Position numbers and translations under genes: made by a program
Notes under the pieces: generated by a model
The model's input: only the letters and a program-made list of their open reading frames with translations
Told to the model about the DNA's origin: nothing
Databases searched by the model: none
Shown here: one piece after another, positions 1 to 5,459 of the stretch
Layout: each line of letters begins with the position of its first letter
Numbering within the stretch: the stretch's first letter is position 1
Assembly (NCBI GenBank): GCA_002424525.1
Contig: DIKJ01000097.1
Coordinates: forward strand, 1 to 6,206
Length of the DNA: 6,206 bases
Reading direction: 5' to 3'
DNA from: Bacteroidales bacterium UBA5621
GTDB lineage: Bacteria > Bacteroidota > Bacteroidia > Bacteroidales > VadinHA17

Positions 1-170
1 ATGGATTCCATGATCATTTCGAGAACAGCCGGTATTGAAAGCAGGAGGATCGCCCTGCTCAGCTTCCCTTCCGTAAAATCCTGTTCTGTTCCTGAAACAG
101 CTTCCCGGATATCCCTGAAAAGCTGTTTAATTTGCGACCGGGTGATGATATTTTTGATGCCCGCACTCAT
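1..170 (-). CDS. MATE family efflux transporter, N-terminal part (runs off the left edge)
   Basis: The minus strand reads from an ATG at 168-170 through 56 codons to the window edge without a stop; an in-frame TAA lies 15 nt upstream of the ATG, so this start is the only good one. Residues 1-35 are a polar N-terminal stretch ending in DFTEGK, followed by the start of a hydrophobic helix, [20 protein letters not shown] (37-56). A short polar lead, a D-[FY]-T-x-G turn and a helix with IP and EM/ES is the usual beginning of Bacteroidota MATE transporters, which use ion gradients to export drugs and other cationic or organic compounds across the inner membrane. The rest of the 12-helix protein is outside the window, so substrate and completeness cannot be judged. 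It is divergent from the kamA operon with a 326-nt spacer; a shared role is possible but unsupported. Confidence 0.8.
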   Translation of the reverse strand, partial: MSAGIKNIITRSQIKQLFRDIREAVSGTEQDFTEGKLSRAILLLSIPAVLEMIMES

Positions 171-496
171 AAAAAAGACACAAGATTACATTATTTCGCA
201 ACACGTTGTTCAGACACCAGCAAATTTTTGTCAGAAAACTACAAAAACCGGACCCTTTGTTCATATGAGAAAATTCCGGACATGCTATTGATATTCAGAG
301 TGTTGAATAATATTACCAAACACTCCGGAATAGCCTTGTTAAAAAAAAAAGAGTATCGTTAATATTTTTGGTGCCCGGGAGGTACAATGTATTCACTTTA
401 TATATATTTTCGTCCCAATTTTTTATGATCATTTTATTAATTAAAACCAGAGAAAACTTTTAAAAACTACAAGGTGAATTATTTTCATCATCTGAA
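171..496. other. AT-rich divergent intergenic spacer between the MATE gene and the kamA operon
   Basis: This 326-nt stretch should contain the promoters of both divergent genes. It is very AT-rich, with an A10 run at about 341-350, a TATATATA tract near 400 and a near-palindromic TTTTATTAATTAAAA near 432-447. TATTTTTG at 363-370 fits the Bacteroidota -7 consensus TAnnTTTG for a plus-strand promoter, but the nearest upstream TTG (336-338) is further away than the usual -33 spacing, so the site is only a candidate. I see no convincing gene here; the plus-strand open frames crossing 1-362 are antisense to the MATE gene or run through low-complexity spacer. Confidence 0.6.
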
Positions 497-1744
497 ATGA
501 ATGCTAACAAAAATGAGGCTACGGCTCACCACTGTGAGAGCCGCCTCGTGGGTTGTTCTTCTGACGAAGAGCCTGGCGCGAAAACCATGTTTTTTTCGCA
601 AATCGAAATCCCAAATCAGTTAGTTAGCAACCGGAGTGCGGAGTTTATGCGCCGCTACTTTCCCCTAACAACTACAGAATCCTGGAATGATTGGAAATGG
701 CAGCTCCGTAATGCTTATACAAGTTTGGAGAGCCTGAGTAAGATCATGAGATTGTCCCAGAAGGAGATCATGGCTATCAACAACCTTAAGGGTCGTCTTC
801 CCTTGCGGATAACCCCGTATTTTGCTTCTCTCATCTACGACACAAGGCCTTCGCATCCTTTGAGACGCAATGTAGTGCCGGTAGTTGAAGAGTTGCTGGA
901 ATCGAGCAGGGAACAGTCAGATCCCCTCCATGAGAAAATGTTTTCCCCGGTAAAGGGTATTGTTCACAGATACCCCGACAGGGTCCTGTTCACTGTCACG
1001 CAGGTCTGCTCGAATTATTGCAGGTATTGCACGCGGTCCCATTCGGTGGGAAAGCTGGATAAGCCAGGCAGACAAGATTACGAAAGAGCTTTTAATTATA
1101 TAGCAAGCCATAAGGAAGTCAGAGATGTGCTGATAAGTGGCGGAGATCCCCTCACCCTTTCAGATGATATGCTTGATTACATTCTCTCAAATATCAGAAA
1201 AATTGAGCATGTTGAGATCATCAGGATAGGAACGAGAGTACCTGTTGTACTTCCCCAGAGGATCACCGATGGATTGATAAGCGTTTTGCGCAGGTATCAT
1301 CCTCTCTATATCAGCCTTCATTTTTCACATCCATCGGAAATAACCACTGAGTGCGAAAAGGCGTGCAACAAGCTGGCTGACGGAGGCTTTCCCCTTGGAA
1401 GCCAGACGGTTCTCCTCAAGGGGATCAACGACAATGTTCCCGTGATGAAGGAGCTGATGCACAAACTGTTAAAAATCAGAGTACGACCATATTATCTCTA
1501 TCAATGCGATCTTATCCCCGGGTCAGGGCACTTCAGGACCTCCGTCAGGAAAGGGCTTGAAATTATCAAAGGCCTCAGAGGCTTTACAAGTGGTTATGCC
1601 GTTCCGACATTTGTTGTTGACGCACCGGGTGGCGGCGGAAAGATCCCTCTTCTCCCCAATTATGTTGTTGAGCATACCAATGAGCATATAGTAATGCGCA
1701 ACTACAAGGGTGTTATTTGTGAATATCCTGAAAAACAGAGCTGA
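497..1744 (+). CDS. KamA family radical SAM/PLP aminomutase (lysine 2,3-aminomutase-like)
   Basis: This 415-aa protein matches lysine 2,3-aminomutase (LAM) almost end to end; LAM converts L-lysine to beta-lysine using SAM, a [4Fe-4S] cluster and PLP. Visible: WNDWKWQ at 63-69; HRYPDRVLF at 157-165; cluster motif C171-x3-C175-x2-C178, then R180; ISGGDPL at 213-219; RIGTRVPVVLPQRI at 243-256; and FVVDAPGGGGK at 372-382 with PLP lysine K382. D338 and D375 align with LAM Asp293 and Asp330, which bind the substrate epsilon-amino group, so a basic substrate such as lysine is favoured. Zinc-site LAM Cys268 is Asn313 here, and the C-terminal Cys cluster is missing because the protein ends at EYPEKQS. 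The N-terminus is about 46 residues longer than LAM; M31 (587) and M51 (647) are alternative starts, and no start has a good ribosome binding site. It is first in the operon. An EpmB-like role in EF-P modification is less likely given its neighbours. Confidence 0.93.
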   Translation: MNANKNEATAHHCESRLVGCSSDEEPGAKTMFFSQIEIPNQLVSNRSAEFMRRYFPLTTTESWNDWKWQLRNAYTSLESLSKIMRLSQKEIMAINNLKGRLPLRITPYFASLIYDTRPSHPLRRNVVPVVEELLESSREQSDPLHEKMFSPVKGIVHRYPDRVLFTVTQVCSNYCRYCTRSHSVGKLDKPGRQDYERAFNYIASHKEVRDVLISGGDPLTLSDDMLDYILSNIRKIEHVEIIRIGTRVPVVLPQRITDGLISVLRRYHPLYISLHFSHPSEITTECEKACNKLADGGFPLGSQTVLLKGINDNVPVMKELMHKLLKIRVRPYYLYQCDLIPGSGHFRTSVRKGLEIIKGLRGFTSGYAVPTFVVDAPGGGGKIPLLPNYVVEHTNEHIVMRNYKGVICEYPEKQS

Positions 1745-1747
1745 TTT

Positions 1748-2722
1748 ATGAAGATCGGTCTGACATTTGACCTGCGGTCATGGTATCTTGACCGCGGTTA
1801 CTCCATGGAGGATACTGCCGAATTTGACAAACAGGAGACGATCGATGCTATTGATTCTGCCCTGCAGAAGATGGGATTTGAAACGGAACCCATCGGGAAC
1901 TGTTTTCAGCTTATCGAAGCGCTGGCGGCAGGCAGGAAATGGGATCTGGTGTTCAATATTGCTGAAGGTCTCTACGGGGATGGCAGGGAATCTGTTGTGC
2001 CGGCCATTCTCGACCAGTATAAGATCCCTTATGTTTTCAGCGGGCCTGTAATCATGGGGATATCGCTCAACAAGTATCTTTCGAGGCTTATTGTATCTGC
2101 AAGCGGGGTTCCAGTCAGTCCGGGAATGCTTATCTCCTCCCCTTCCGACGTTGATCAGTGCAGGCTTGAATACCCGCTTTTCGTAAAACCGGTGTCGGAA
2201 GGAACTGGAAAGGGTATCACGGAGAAGAGCCTTGTAAAAAGCCCTTCCGAGCTCAGCGAGATGGCCGGATGGATACTTGACAGGTTCCATCAGCCGGCTC
2301 TTGCGGAGGAGTATCTTCCCGGAAGGGAGTTTACTGTCGGTATTATCGGGTCGTGTGATGACGCAGTTGCCATAGGCGGTATGGAGATAATATGCGCCGA
2401 TAATCTTCCTTATTCAGTGGAATATAAGGAGAATTACCAGCAATACTGCAGGTATATACCCATGGAGAGCGATTACTCTGCAGAGTGCAAAAGGGTTGCC
2501 CTTGATGTCTGGAAAGCACTGGGAGCCGTTGATGCCGGACGGGTTGATCTAAAAGCTGACAGAACCGGAAGGATATGCTTCATGGAGATCAATCCGCTGG
2601 CAGGCCTTCATCCGGTACATTCAGACCTGCCTATACTGGCGGGGAAGACCGGTATTGATTACCAGTCGTTGATGGAAATGATCATGAAAGCGGTTCTTAA
2701 AAGAGTGCGGCTAAGCCAATAA
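1748..2722 (+). CDS. ATP-grasp ligase, D-Ala-D-Ala ligase-like (first of two)
   Basis: This 324-aa protein has the D-Ala-D-Ala ligase (Ddl) layout: an N-terminal Rossmann-like part with DLVFNIAEG (66-74) and IPYVFSGP (93-100), a central ATP-grasp part with FVKPVSEGTGKGI (145-157, ATP lysine K147) and EEYLPGREFTV (187-197), and a C-terminal Mg site with GRVDLK (264-269) and FMEINPLAGLHP (278-289; E280 and N282 expected to bind Mg). Such enzymes activate a carboxylate as acyl phosphate and join it to an amine. It lacks the GG-x-S-x-E-R-E-V-S N-terminal motif and the H-S-L motif of true Ddl; the matching segment reads HPVHSDLPI. It is therefore probably an amide ligase for other substrates, in the cytosol. 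It starts 3 nt after kamA, so the two are almost surely cotranscribed and perhaps translationally coupled. Automatic annotation would likely call it D-alanine--D-alanine ligase, which I consider doubtful. Confidence 0.88.
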   Translation: MKIGLTFDLRSWYLDRGYSMEDTAEFDKQETIDAIDSALQKMGFETEPIGNCFQLIEALAAGRKWDLVFNIAEGLYGDGRESVVPAILDQYKIPYVFSGPVIMGISLNKYLSRLIVSASGVPVSPGMLISSPSDVDQCRLEYPLFVKPVSEGTGKGITEKSLVKSPSELSEMAGWILDRFHQPALAEEYLPGREFTVGIIGSCDDAVAIGGMEIICADNLPYSVEYKENYQQYCRYIPMESDYSAECKRVALDVWKALGAVDAGRVDLKADRTGRICFMEINPLAGLHPVHSDLPILAGKTGIDYQSLMEMIMKAVLKRVRLSQ

Positions 2723-2729
2723 GAAACCA

Positions 2730-3701
2730 ATGAAAGAACAGGAGTGTTGTATTTTGTACAATCAGCCTCTTGAGGGAGCTCTTGCTGATGAACTTGACGT
2801 TCTTGATCAGGTTGAGTTCATTGAAAACACGCTTAAAGAGTCGGGGGTCAGCTGTTTCAGGACGGGGATCACTTCAGATTTCATGAGCGAACTGGCTGCT
2901 CTGGCAGATAAGAGACCCGGATTTGTTTTTAACCTGGTGGAATCGATCAGCAACAAGGGAGAACTCTGTTATTTTATCCCTGCCCTGCTCAACATGCATT
3001 CCATACCTTATACAGGCAGTCCCCTGGAGGCTATGTTCATCACCACCAGCAAGTTGCTGACCAGTAAGACCCTTCTGGCATCGGGAATAGACGGGCCCGG
3101 GACATACAAACCCTCTCAGCATGGTATGCTCACACCCGGAAAGCGATATATAGTAAAGCCGGTTTGGGAGGATGGATCGCTGGGGATAACAGGAGACTCG
3201 GTGTTTACCTGTGAACCGGGATATGAAACCAGGCTTGCCGGTCTGACGGACACCCACTGGCTGATCCAGGATTTTATTGACGGCAGGGAGTTTAACATCA
3301 CCCTGCTTGCAGGTGCCGGGGGAGTTGAGGTAATGCCCCCTGCTGAAATAGTTTTTCGTGATTACGATGAGAATAAGGCAAGGATAGTCGATTTCAGGGC
3401 AAAGTGGGAAAAAGAGAGTTTCGAGTATATTAACACGGTGAGGGAGTTTCCAGGAAAAGATCTTGATCCACGGCTTAAAGAGAGGATTGAATCGGCAGCT
3501 GTCAAGTGCTGGGAAGTATTCGGTCTCAGGGGTTATGCCCGTGTTGACATGAGGATCGGGCAGGATAATCTCCCTTATGTGATTGAGGTGAACGCCAATC
3601 CATGCCTTTCACCCGACAGCGGTGTTGTGGCAGCGACAGTCGAAGCCGGACTTCCTTTTTCCGAAGTACTTGAACGGATCATCAACGACGTGAACAAATA
3701 G
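2730..3701 (+). CDS. ATP-grasp ligase, D-Ala-D-Ala ligase-like (second of two)
   Basis: This 323-aa protein is a second, clearly different ATP-grasp enzyme 7 nt after the first. Visible: VLDQVEFIENTLKESG (24-39), GFVFNLVES (64-72), IPYTGSP (92-98), YIVKPVWEDGSLGI (140-153, ATP lysine K143), IQDFIDGREFNI (179-190), DFRAKW (221-226), GYARVDMR (268-275) and VIEVNANPCLSPDSG (284-298; E286 and N288 expected at the Mg site). DFRAKW resembles the omega-loop D-Y-x-A-K-Y of Ddl, and the family often shows N-x-x-P-G-M-T where this one has NANPCLSPDS. The ATP chemistry looks intact, but the Ddl N-terminal serine/glutamate motif and the H-S-L motif are absent. The pair resembles each other in motif order but differs in nearly every loop, so they probably handle different substrates or successive steps. 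An alternative is one heteromeric ligase. Substrates cannot be read from the sequence. Confidence 0.88.
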   Translation: MKEQECCILYNQPLEGALADELDVLDQVEFIENTLKESGVSCFRTGITSDFMSELAALADKRPGFVFNLVESISNKGELCYFIPALLNMHSIPYTGSPLEAMFITTSKLLTSKTLLASGIDGPGTYKPSQHGMLTPGKRYIVKPVWEDGSLGITGDSVFTCEPGYETRLAGLTDTHWLIQDFIDGREFNITLLAGAGGVEVMPPAEIVFRDYDENKARIVDFRAKWEKESFEYINTVREFPGKDLDPRLKERIESAAVKCWEVFGLRGYARVDMRIGQDNLPYVIEVNANPCLSPDSGVVAATVEAGLPFSEVLERIINDVNK

Positions 3702-3705
3702 TATT

Positions 3706-4221
3706 ATGGCAATAGTATCAGCTGGCATTACCAGCACTGACAGGAAGGGTATTGAGGAGATACTCAGATCGACGGAATTCTTTTATGAATATGAGATACA
3801 GACAGCACTTGAGATAGCTGACGAGACGCTGGAGAAGGGTTCTGAAAAGAGCGGTTATTTCTGGATGAAGATCGTTGATGAAGAGGGGCTCGAAGCTTTT
3901 GCGAATTACGGCAGGAACAGTTTTTCGACACATTCGTGGGATCTTTACTGGATTGCAGTTCACAGCAACTCCAGGAACAAGAGTCTGGGGAGTGTTTTGC
4001 TTGAGGCCATTGAGGAGGACATAAGGAGGTCCGGCGGGAAGATCTTGTGGATAGAAACTTCGGGAAGGCCGCTCTATAAGCCCACAGAAGCTTTCTACCT
4101 GCGAAACGGCTATGAGCTGGCGGCCAGCCTGAAGGATTTTTACGGTCCGGACGATCCGAAGCAGATCTATAGGAAGGATCTGCAGGGGCGGCCGGGATCC
4201 CCTGGCTTAAGCCAGGGGTGA
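3706..4221 (+). CDS. GNAT family N-acetyltransferase, last gene of the kamA operon
   Basis: This 171-aa protein is a single-domain GNAT, which moves an acetyl group from acetyl-CoA to an amine. Strand beta4 and motif A are DLYWIAV (79-85), then SNSRNKSLGSVLLEAIEEDI (87-106), where the pyrophosphate loop R-x-x-G-x-G is degenerate (R90-N-K-S-L-G95). Motif B includes ILWIETSGRPLY (113-124), PTEAFYLRNGY (126-136) and DFYGPDDPKQIYRKDL (144-159). The N-terminal part has a helix rich in E, F and Y (15-45) and SGYFWMKI (49-56). It begins 4 nt after the second ligase. Adjacency to an aminomutase recalls ablAB, where AblB acetylates beta-lysine, but this protein is shorter and I do not claim orthology. 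The last residues, SPGLSQG (165-171), are encoded by a perfect palindrome at 4199-4218, so the natural C-terminus is probably near DLQGR and the tail is repeat-derived. Confidence 0.88.
   Translation: MAIVSAGITSTDRKGIEEILRSTEFFYEYEIQTALEIADETLEKGSEKSGYFWMKIVDEEGLEAFANYGRNSFSTHSWDLYWIAVHSNSRNKSLGSVLLEAIEEDIRRSGGKILWIETSGRPLYKPTEAFYLRNGYELAASLKDFYGPDDPKQIYRKDLQGRPGSPGLSQG
4199..4218. repeat. 20-bp perfect palindrome centred on CTTAAG, overlapping the 3' end of the GNAT gene
   Basis: The arms CCCCTGGC and GCCAGGGG flank TTAA with no mismatch. It encodes the last seven residues of the GNAT protein and stops directly before its TGA at 4219-4221. The next gene is convergent and ends at 4231, and a weaker stem AGTAA/TTACT lies at 4221-4235. 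It could act as a bidirectional transcription stop, although no T-run follows, or be a REP-like dispersed palindrome. A longer palindrome with the same CTTAAG centre is at 5231-5254. Confidence 0.75.
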
Positions 4222-4230
4222 GTAAGCAGG

Positions 4231-4683
4231 TTACTTTATCAGATTCGAGTTATAGTATGCGGGGTTGCCAGTAACTTCTTCGCCGAGCCAGGCAGGGCGG
4301 ACAAAATATTCGTCGGGGTGTGAAAGTTCGATTTCCGCAAGAACCAGTCCTTCGTTTTTATCGTGAAACACGTCCACCTCGAACATATGCTTTCCTGAGC
4401 GTATGTAGTTTCTTGTTTTTACGACTTTGCCGGGCAGGGAGGCTGCCATCATCTCCCGGGCTTCCTCAATGCTAACAGGAAATTCCCACTCCTTACGGCT
4501 CAGCAACGATCCTTCAGTCAGGCTTTTAATCGTAAGACATGCCTTGTTGTCCCCGGCAATGCGAATTCTTACAATCCTCGCCGGATCAATTGACAGATAG
4601 GTTTGTACAATCTCTGTTTTAGCAACAGCCTGATGTATGAACTCATCTGTGACAAGAAATTTACGTTCCGTTTCTACAGCCAT
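4231..4683 (-). CDS. CYTH domain protein (triphosphate tunnel metalloenzyme)
   Basis: This 150-aa protein begins MAVETERKFL, carrying the CYTH signature E-x-E-x-K as E4, E6 and K8 at the very N-terminus, which fixes the start at the ATG 4681-4683. Charged alternating residues that line the tunnel follow: R39 and R41 (IVRIRIAG), K53 (LTIKS), E65 and E67 (KEWEFPV), K86 and R91, E102 and D104 (FEVDVF) and E117 and E119 (LAEIEL). The fold is a closed beta-barrel that binds triphosphate with divalent metal; bacterial members of this size are mostly inorganic triphosphatases, some are adenylate cyclases or thiamine triphosphatase-like, and the sequence alone does not decide. The frame stays open upstream to 4935, but that part is only translated repeat DNA. 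No clear ribosome binding site is present; an A-rich AAAAGAAAA precedes the ATG. It is convergent with the GNAT gene, with 9 nt between the stops, and is not part of that operon. Confidence 0.9.
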   Translation of the reverse strand: MAVETERKFLVTDEFIHQAVAKTEIVQTYLSIDPARIVRIRIAGDNKACLTIKSLTEGSLLSRKEWEFPVSIEEAREMMAASLPGKVVKTRNYIRSGKHMFEVDVFHDKNEGLVLAEIELSHPDEYFVRPAWLGEEVTGNPAYYNSNLIK

Positions 4684-4747
4684 TTTTCTTTTAAAGGTAC
4701 TTGTTTTTGCCTGAATTCCTCTCAGGGTTGGGGGGAAAAAAGGAGGA

Positions 4748-4789
4748 AGAGCGGAGAGCGTAGAGCGTAGAGCGTAGAGCGTAGAGCGG
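4748..4789. repeat. Heptamer tandem array, locus 1 (six units of AGAGCGT/AGAGCGG)
   Basis: Six 7-bp units lie head to tail: AGAGCGG at 4748, four AGAGCGT from 4755 to 4782, then AGAGCGG at 4783. Three further decayed copies lie around 4884-4901 (CGTAGAGAGTAGAGCGG). An in-phase array of six related units occurs again at 6146-6187. The array lies 65 nt upstream of the CYTH start codon. Confidence 0.9.
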
Positions 4790-4901
4790 GGTTCCAGCCT
4801 TCGCCAAGGCTTCGGCTGGCAAAGCAGGGAGCGGGGCTCCAGCCTTGCGGGGTAGACGCCGCGACGAAGTTCCGCAAAGCGGAAGCGTAGAGAGTAGAGC
4901 G
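4790..4901. repeat. GC-rich mosaic of short hairpins next to the heptamer array
   Basis: Several short inverted repeats are packed together: CCAGCC (4794-4799) with GGCTGG (4814-4819), GGAGC (4828-4832) with GCTCC (4836-4840) around GGG, and TTCCGC (4870-4875) with GCGGAA (4879-4884) around AAA. The segment is clearly more GC-rich than the AT-rich spacer that follows. No gene is supported here; in the CYTH frame it reads as low-complexity Arg/Leu/Pro-rich sequence. Confidence 0.7.
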
Positions 4902-4935
4902 GAACCGAAGACCGAAGAATCATATATAATGTCAT

Positions 4936-5152
4936 GTCCTGTTTAAAATTGGTAAATACAGCGACCTGTTAAATCTTTTATCTCCTCTGATTGAATATTT
5001 ATCAATTATTTATTAACATTCGCGTAATAAGTTTTTTAGTTTGTTGGAAATACTTTAATTTTATAACTGAAGTTTAAGGTTAAAATCAGAATTCAGGTAT
5101 TTATATAATTCGACTTTTCTTTGGTTTTAGGTTTTAAGGGTGATGTGTGGGG
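4936..5152. other. AT-rich intergenic stretch with no recognisable gene
   Basis: This part of the spacer between CYTH and ung is AT-rich and lacks open frames of note, tRNA-like cloverleaf sequence and clear tandem repeats. I looked for TAnnTTTG promoters on both strands and found no convincing one. It probably includes upstream control sequence for CYTH (minus strand), but nothing specific can be named. Confidence 0.5.
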
Positions 5153-5200
5153 TTAAAAACTGTGGACTGCTGTTCAAAAATGGCAGTCCATTGTTTTTAA
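5153..5200. terminator. Terminator-like hairpin, symmetric, possibly bidirectional
   Basis: The inner stem TGGACTGC (5163-5170) pairs perfectly with GCAGTCCA (5183-5190) around a 12-nt loop. After a 2-nt imperfect step, the outer arms TTAAAAAC (5153-5160) and GTTTTTAA (5193-5200) also pair. A GC-containing stem followed by a T-run on both strands is the form of an intrinsic terminator. No gene ends just upstream on either strand, so its client is unclear: read-through from the ung side, or an unrecognised short plus-strand RNA. Confidence 0.55.
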
Positions 5201-5218
5201 TTTAAGCAGGGAGATCCT

Positions 5219-5254
5219 AAATTGGCCTGCAATTTGGGACTTAAGTCCCAAATT
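5219..5254. repeat. 24-bp perfect palindrome overlapped by a second hairpin
   Basis: The arms AATTTGGGAC (5231-5240) and GTCCCAAATT (5245-5254) flank TTAA without a mismatch. A second perfect stem, AAATTG (5219-5224) with CAATTT (5230-5235) around GCCTG, shares bases 5231-5235, so the two hairpins exclude each other in a single strand. The CTTAAG centre matches the palindrome at 4199-4218. Confidence 0.8.
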
Positions 5255-5277
5255 ACAATCAGACTCTTAAACTTGGT

Positions 5278-5438
5278 CCGTCAGCTTCAGCTGACGGCAA
5301 TTGAAAAAAAAGATATTGCTTTGGCAATTGAATGAATAGATATTGCTTTGGCAATTGATTGAATATGAGATTGCTTCTTTGATCTGTCAGCTGAAGCTGA
5401 CGGCAATTGAGTACAATAAATATTGTTTTGGCAATTGA
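5278..5438. repeat. ~27-bp repeat array with two embedded hairpins, upstream of ung
   Basis: GGCAATTGA occurs five times, at 5296, 5323, 5350, 5402 and 5430, so steps are 27, 27, 52 (about two units) and 28 bp; a decayed unit with ATTGCTT lies in the double gap near 5368. Three units read ATATTGCTTTGGCAATTGA (5313-5331, 5340-5358, and 5420-5438 with one change). In the other two the first half is replaced by a hairpin: CCGTCAGC-TTCA-GCTGACGG at 5278-5297 and CTGTCAGC-TGAA-GCTGACGG at 5384-5403. The array ends 21 nt before the ung start codon, so it must include or border the ung promoter and leader. Confidence 0.85.
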
Positions 5439-5459
5439 AAAAAAAGACATTGCATTCTT

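Noticed and set aside
1..362. Plus-strand open frames at 1-291 and 132-362
   Set aside because: They run antisense to the recognisable MATE N-terminus on the minus strand or through AT-rich spacer, and their products resemble no family.
336..370. Bacteroidota promoter for kamA (TTG at 336-338, TATTTTTG at 363-370)
   Set aside because: The -7 element fits, but the gap of 24 nt to the TTG is too long, and such words are expected by chance in AT-rich DNA.
497..1744. EpmB (EF-P beta-lysylation partner)
   Set aside because: No efp or epmA-type gene is nearby, and the tight linkage with ATP-grasp and GNAT genes suggests small-molecule chemistry. It is not excluded by sequence alone.
1778..2290. 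Minus-strand open frame of 170 codons, and other frames inside the operon (1767-2051, 2874-3257, 3116-3301, 3718-3963, 665-856, 917-1111)
   Set aside because: All overlap genes with clear family motifs on the plus strand and look like shadows.
4684..4935. Upstream extension of the CYTH frame, which would give a 234-aa protein
   Set aside because: The extra residues are translated heptamer repeats and hairpins of low complexity, and the CYTH motif E-x-E-x-K is expected right at the N-terminus, as given by the ATG at 4681-4683.
5278..5438. CRISPR array
   Set aside because: The period of about 27 bp leaves no room for a repeat plus unique spacer; the sequence between the repeated words is itself repeated, and no cas gene is near.
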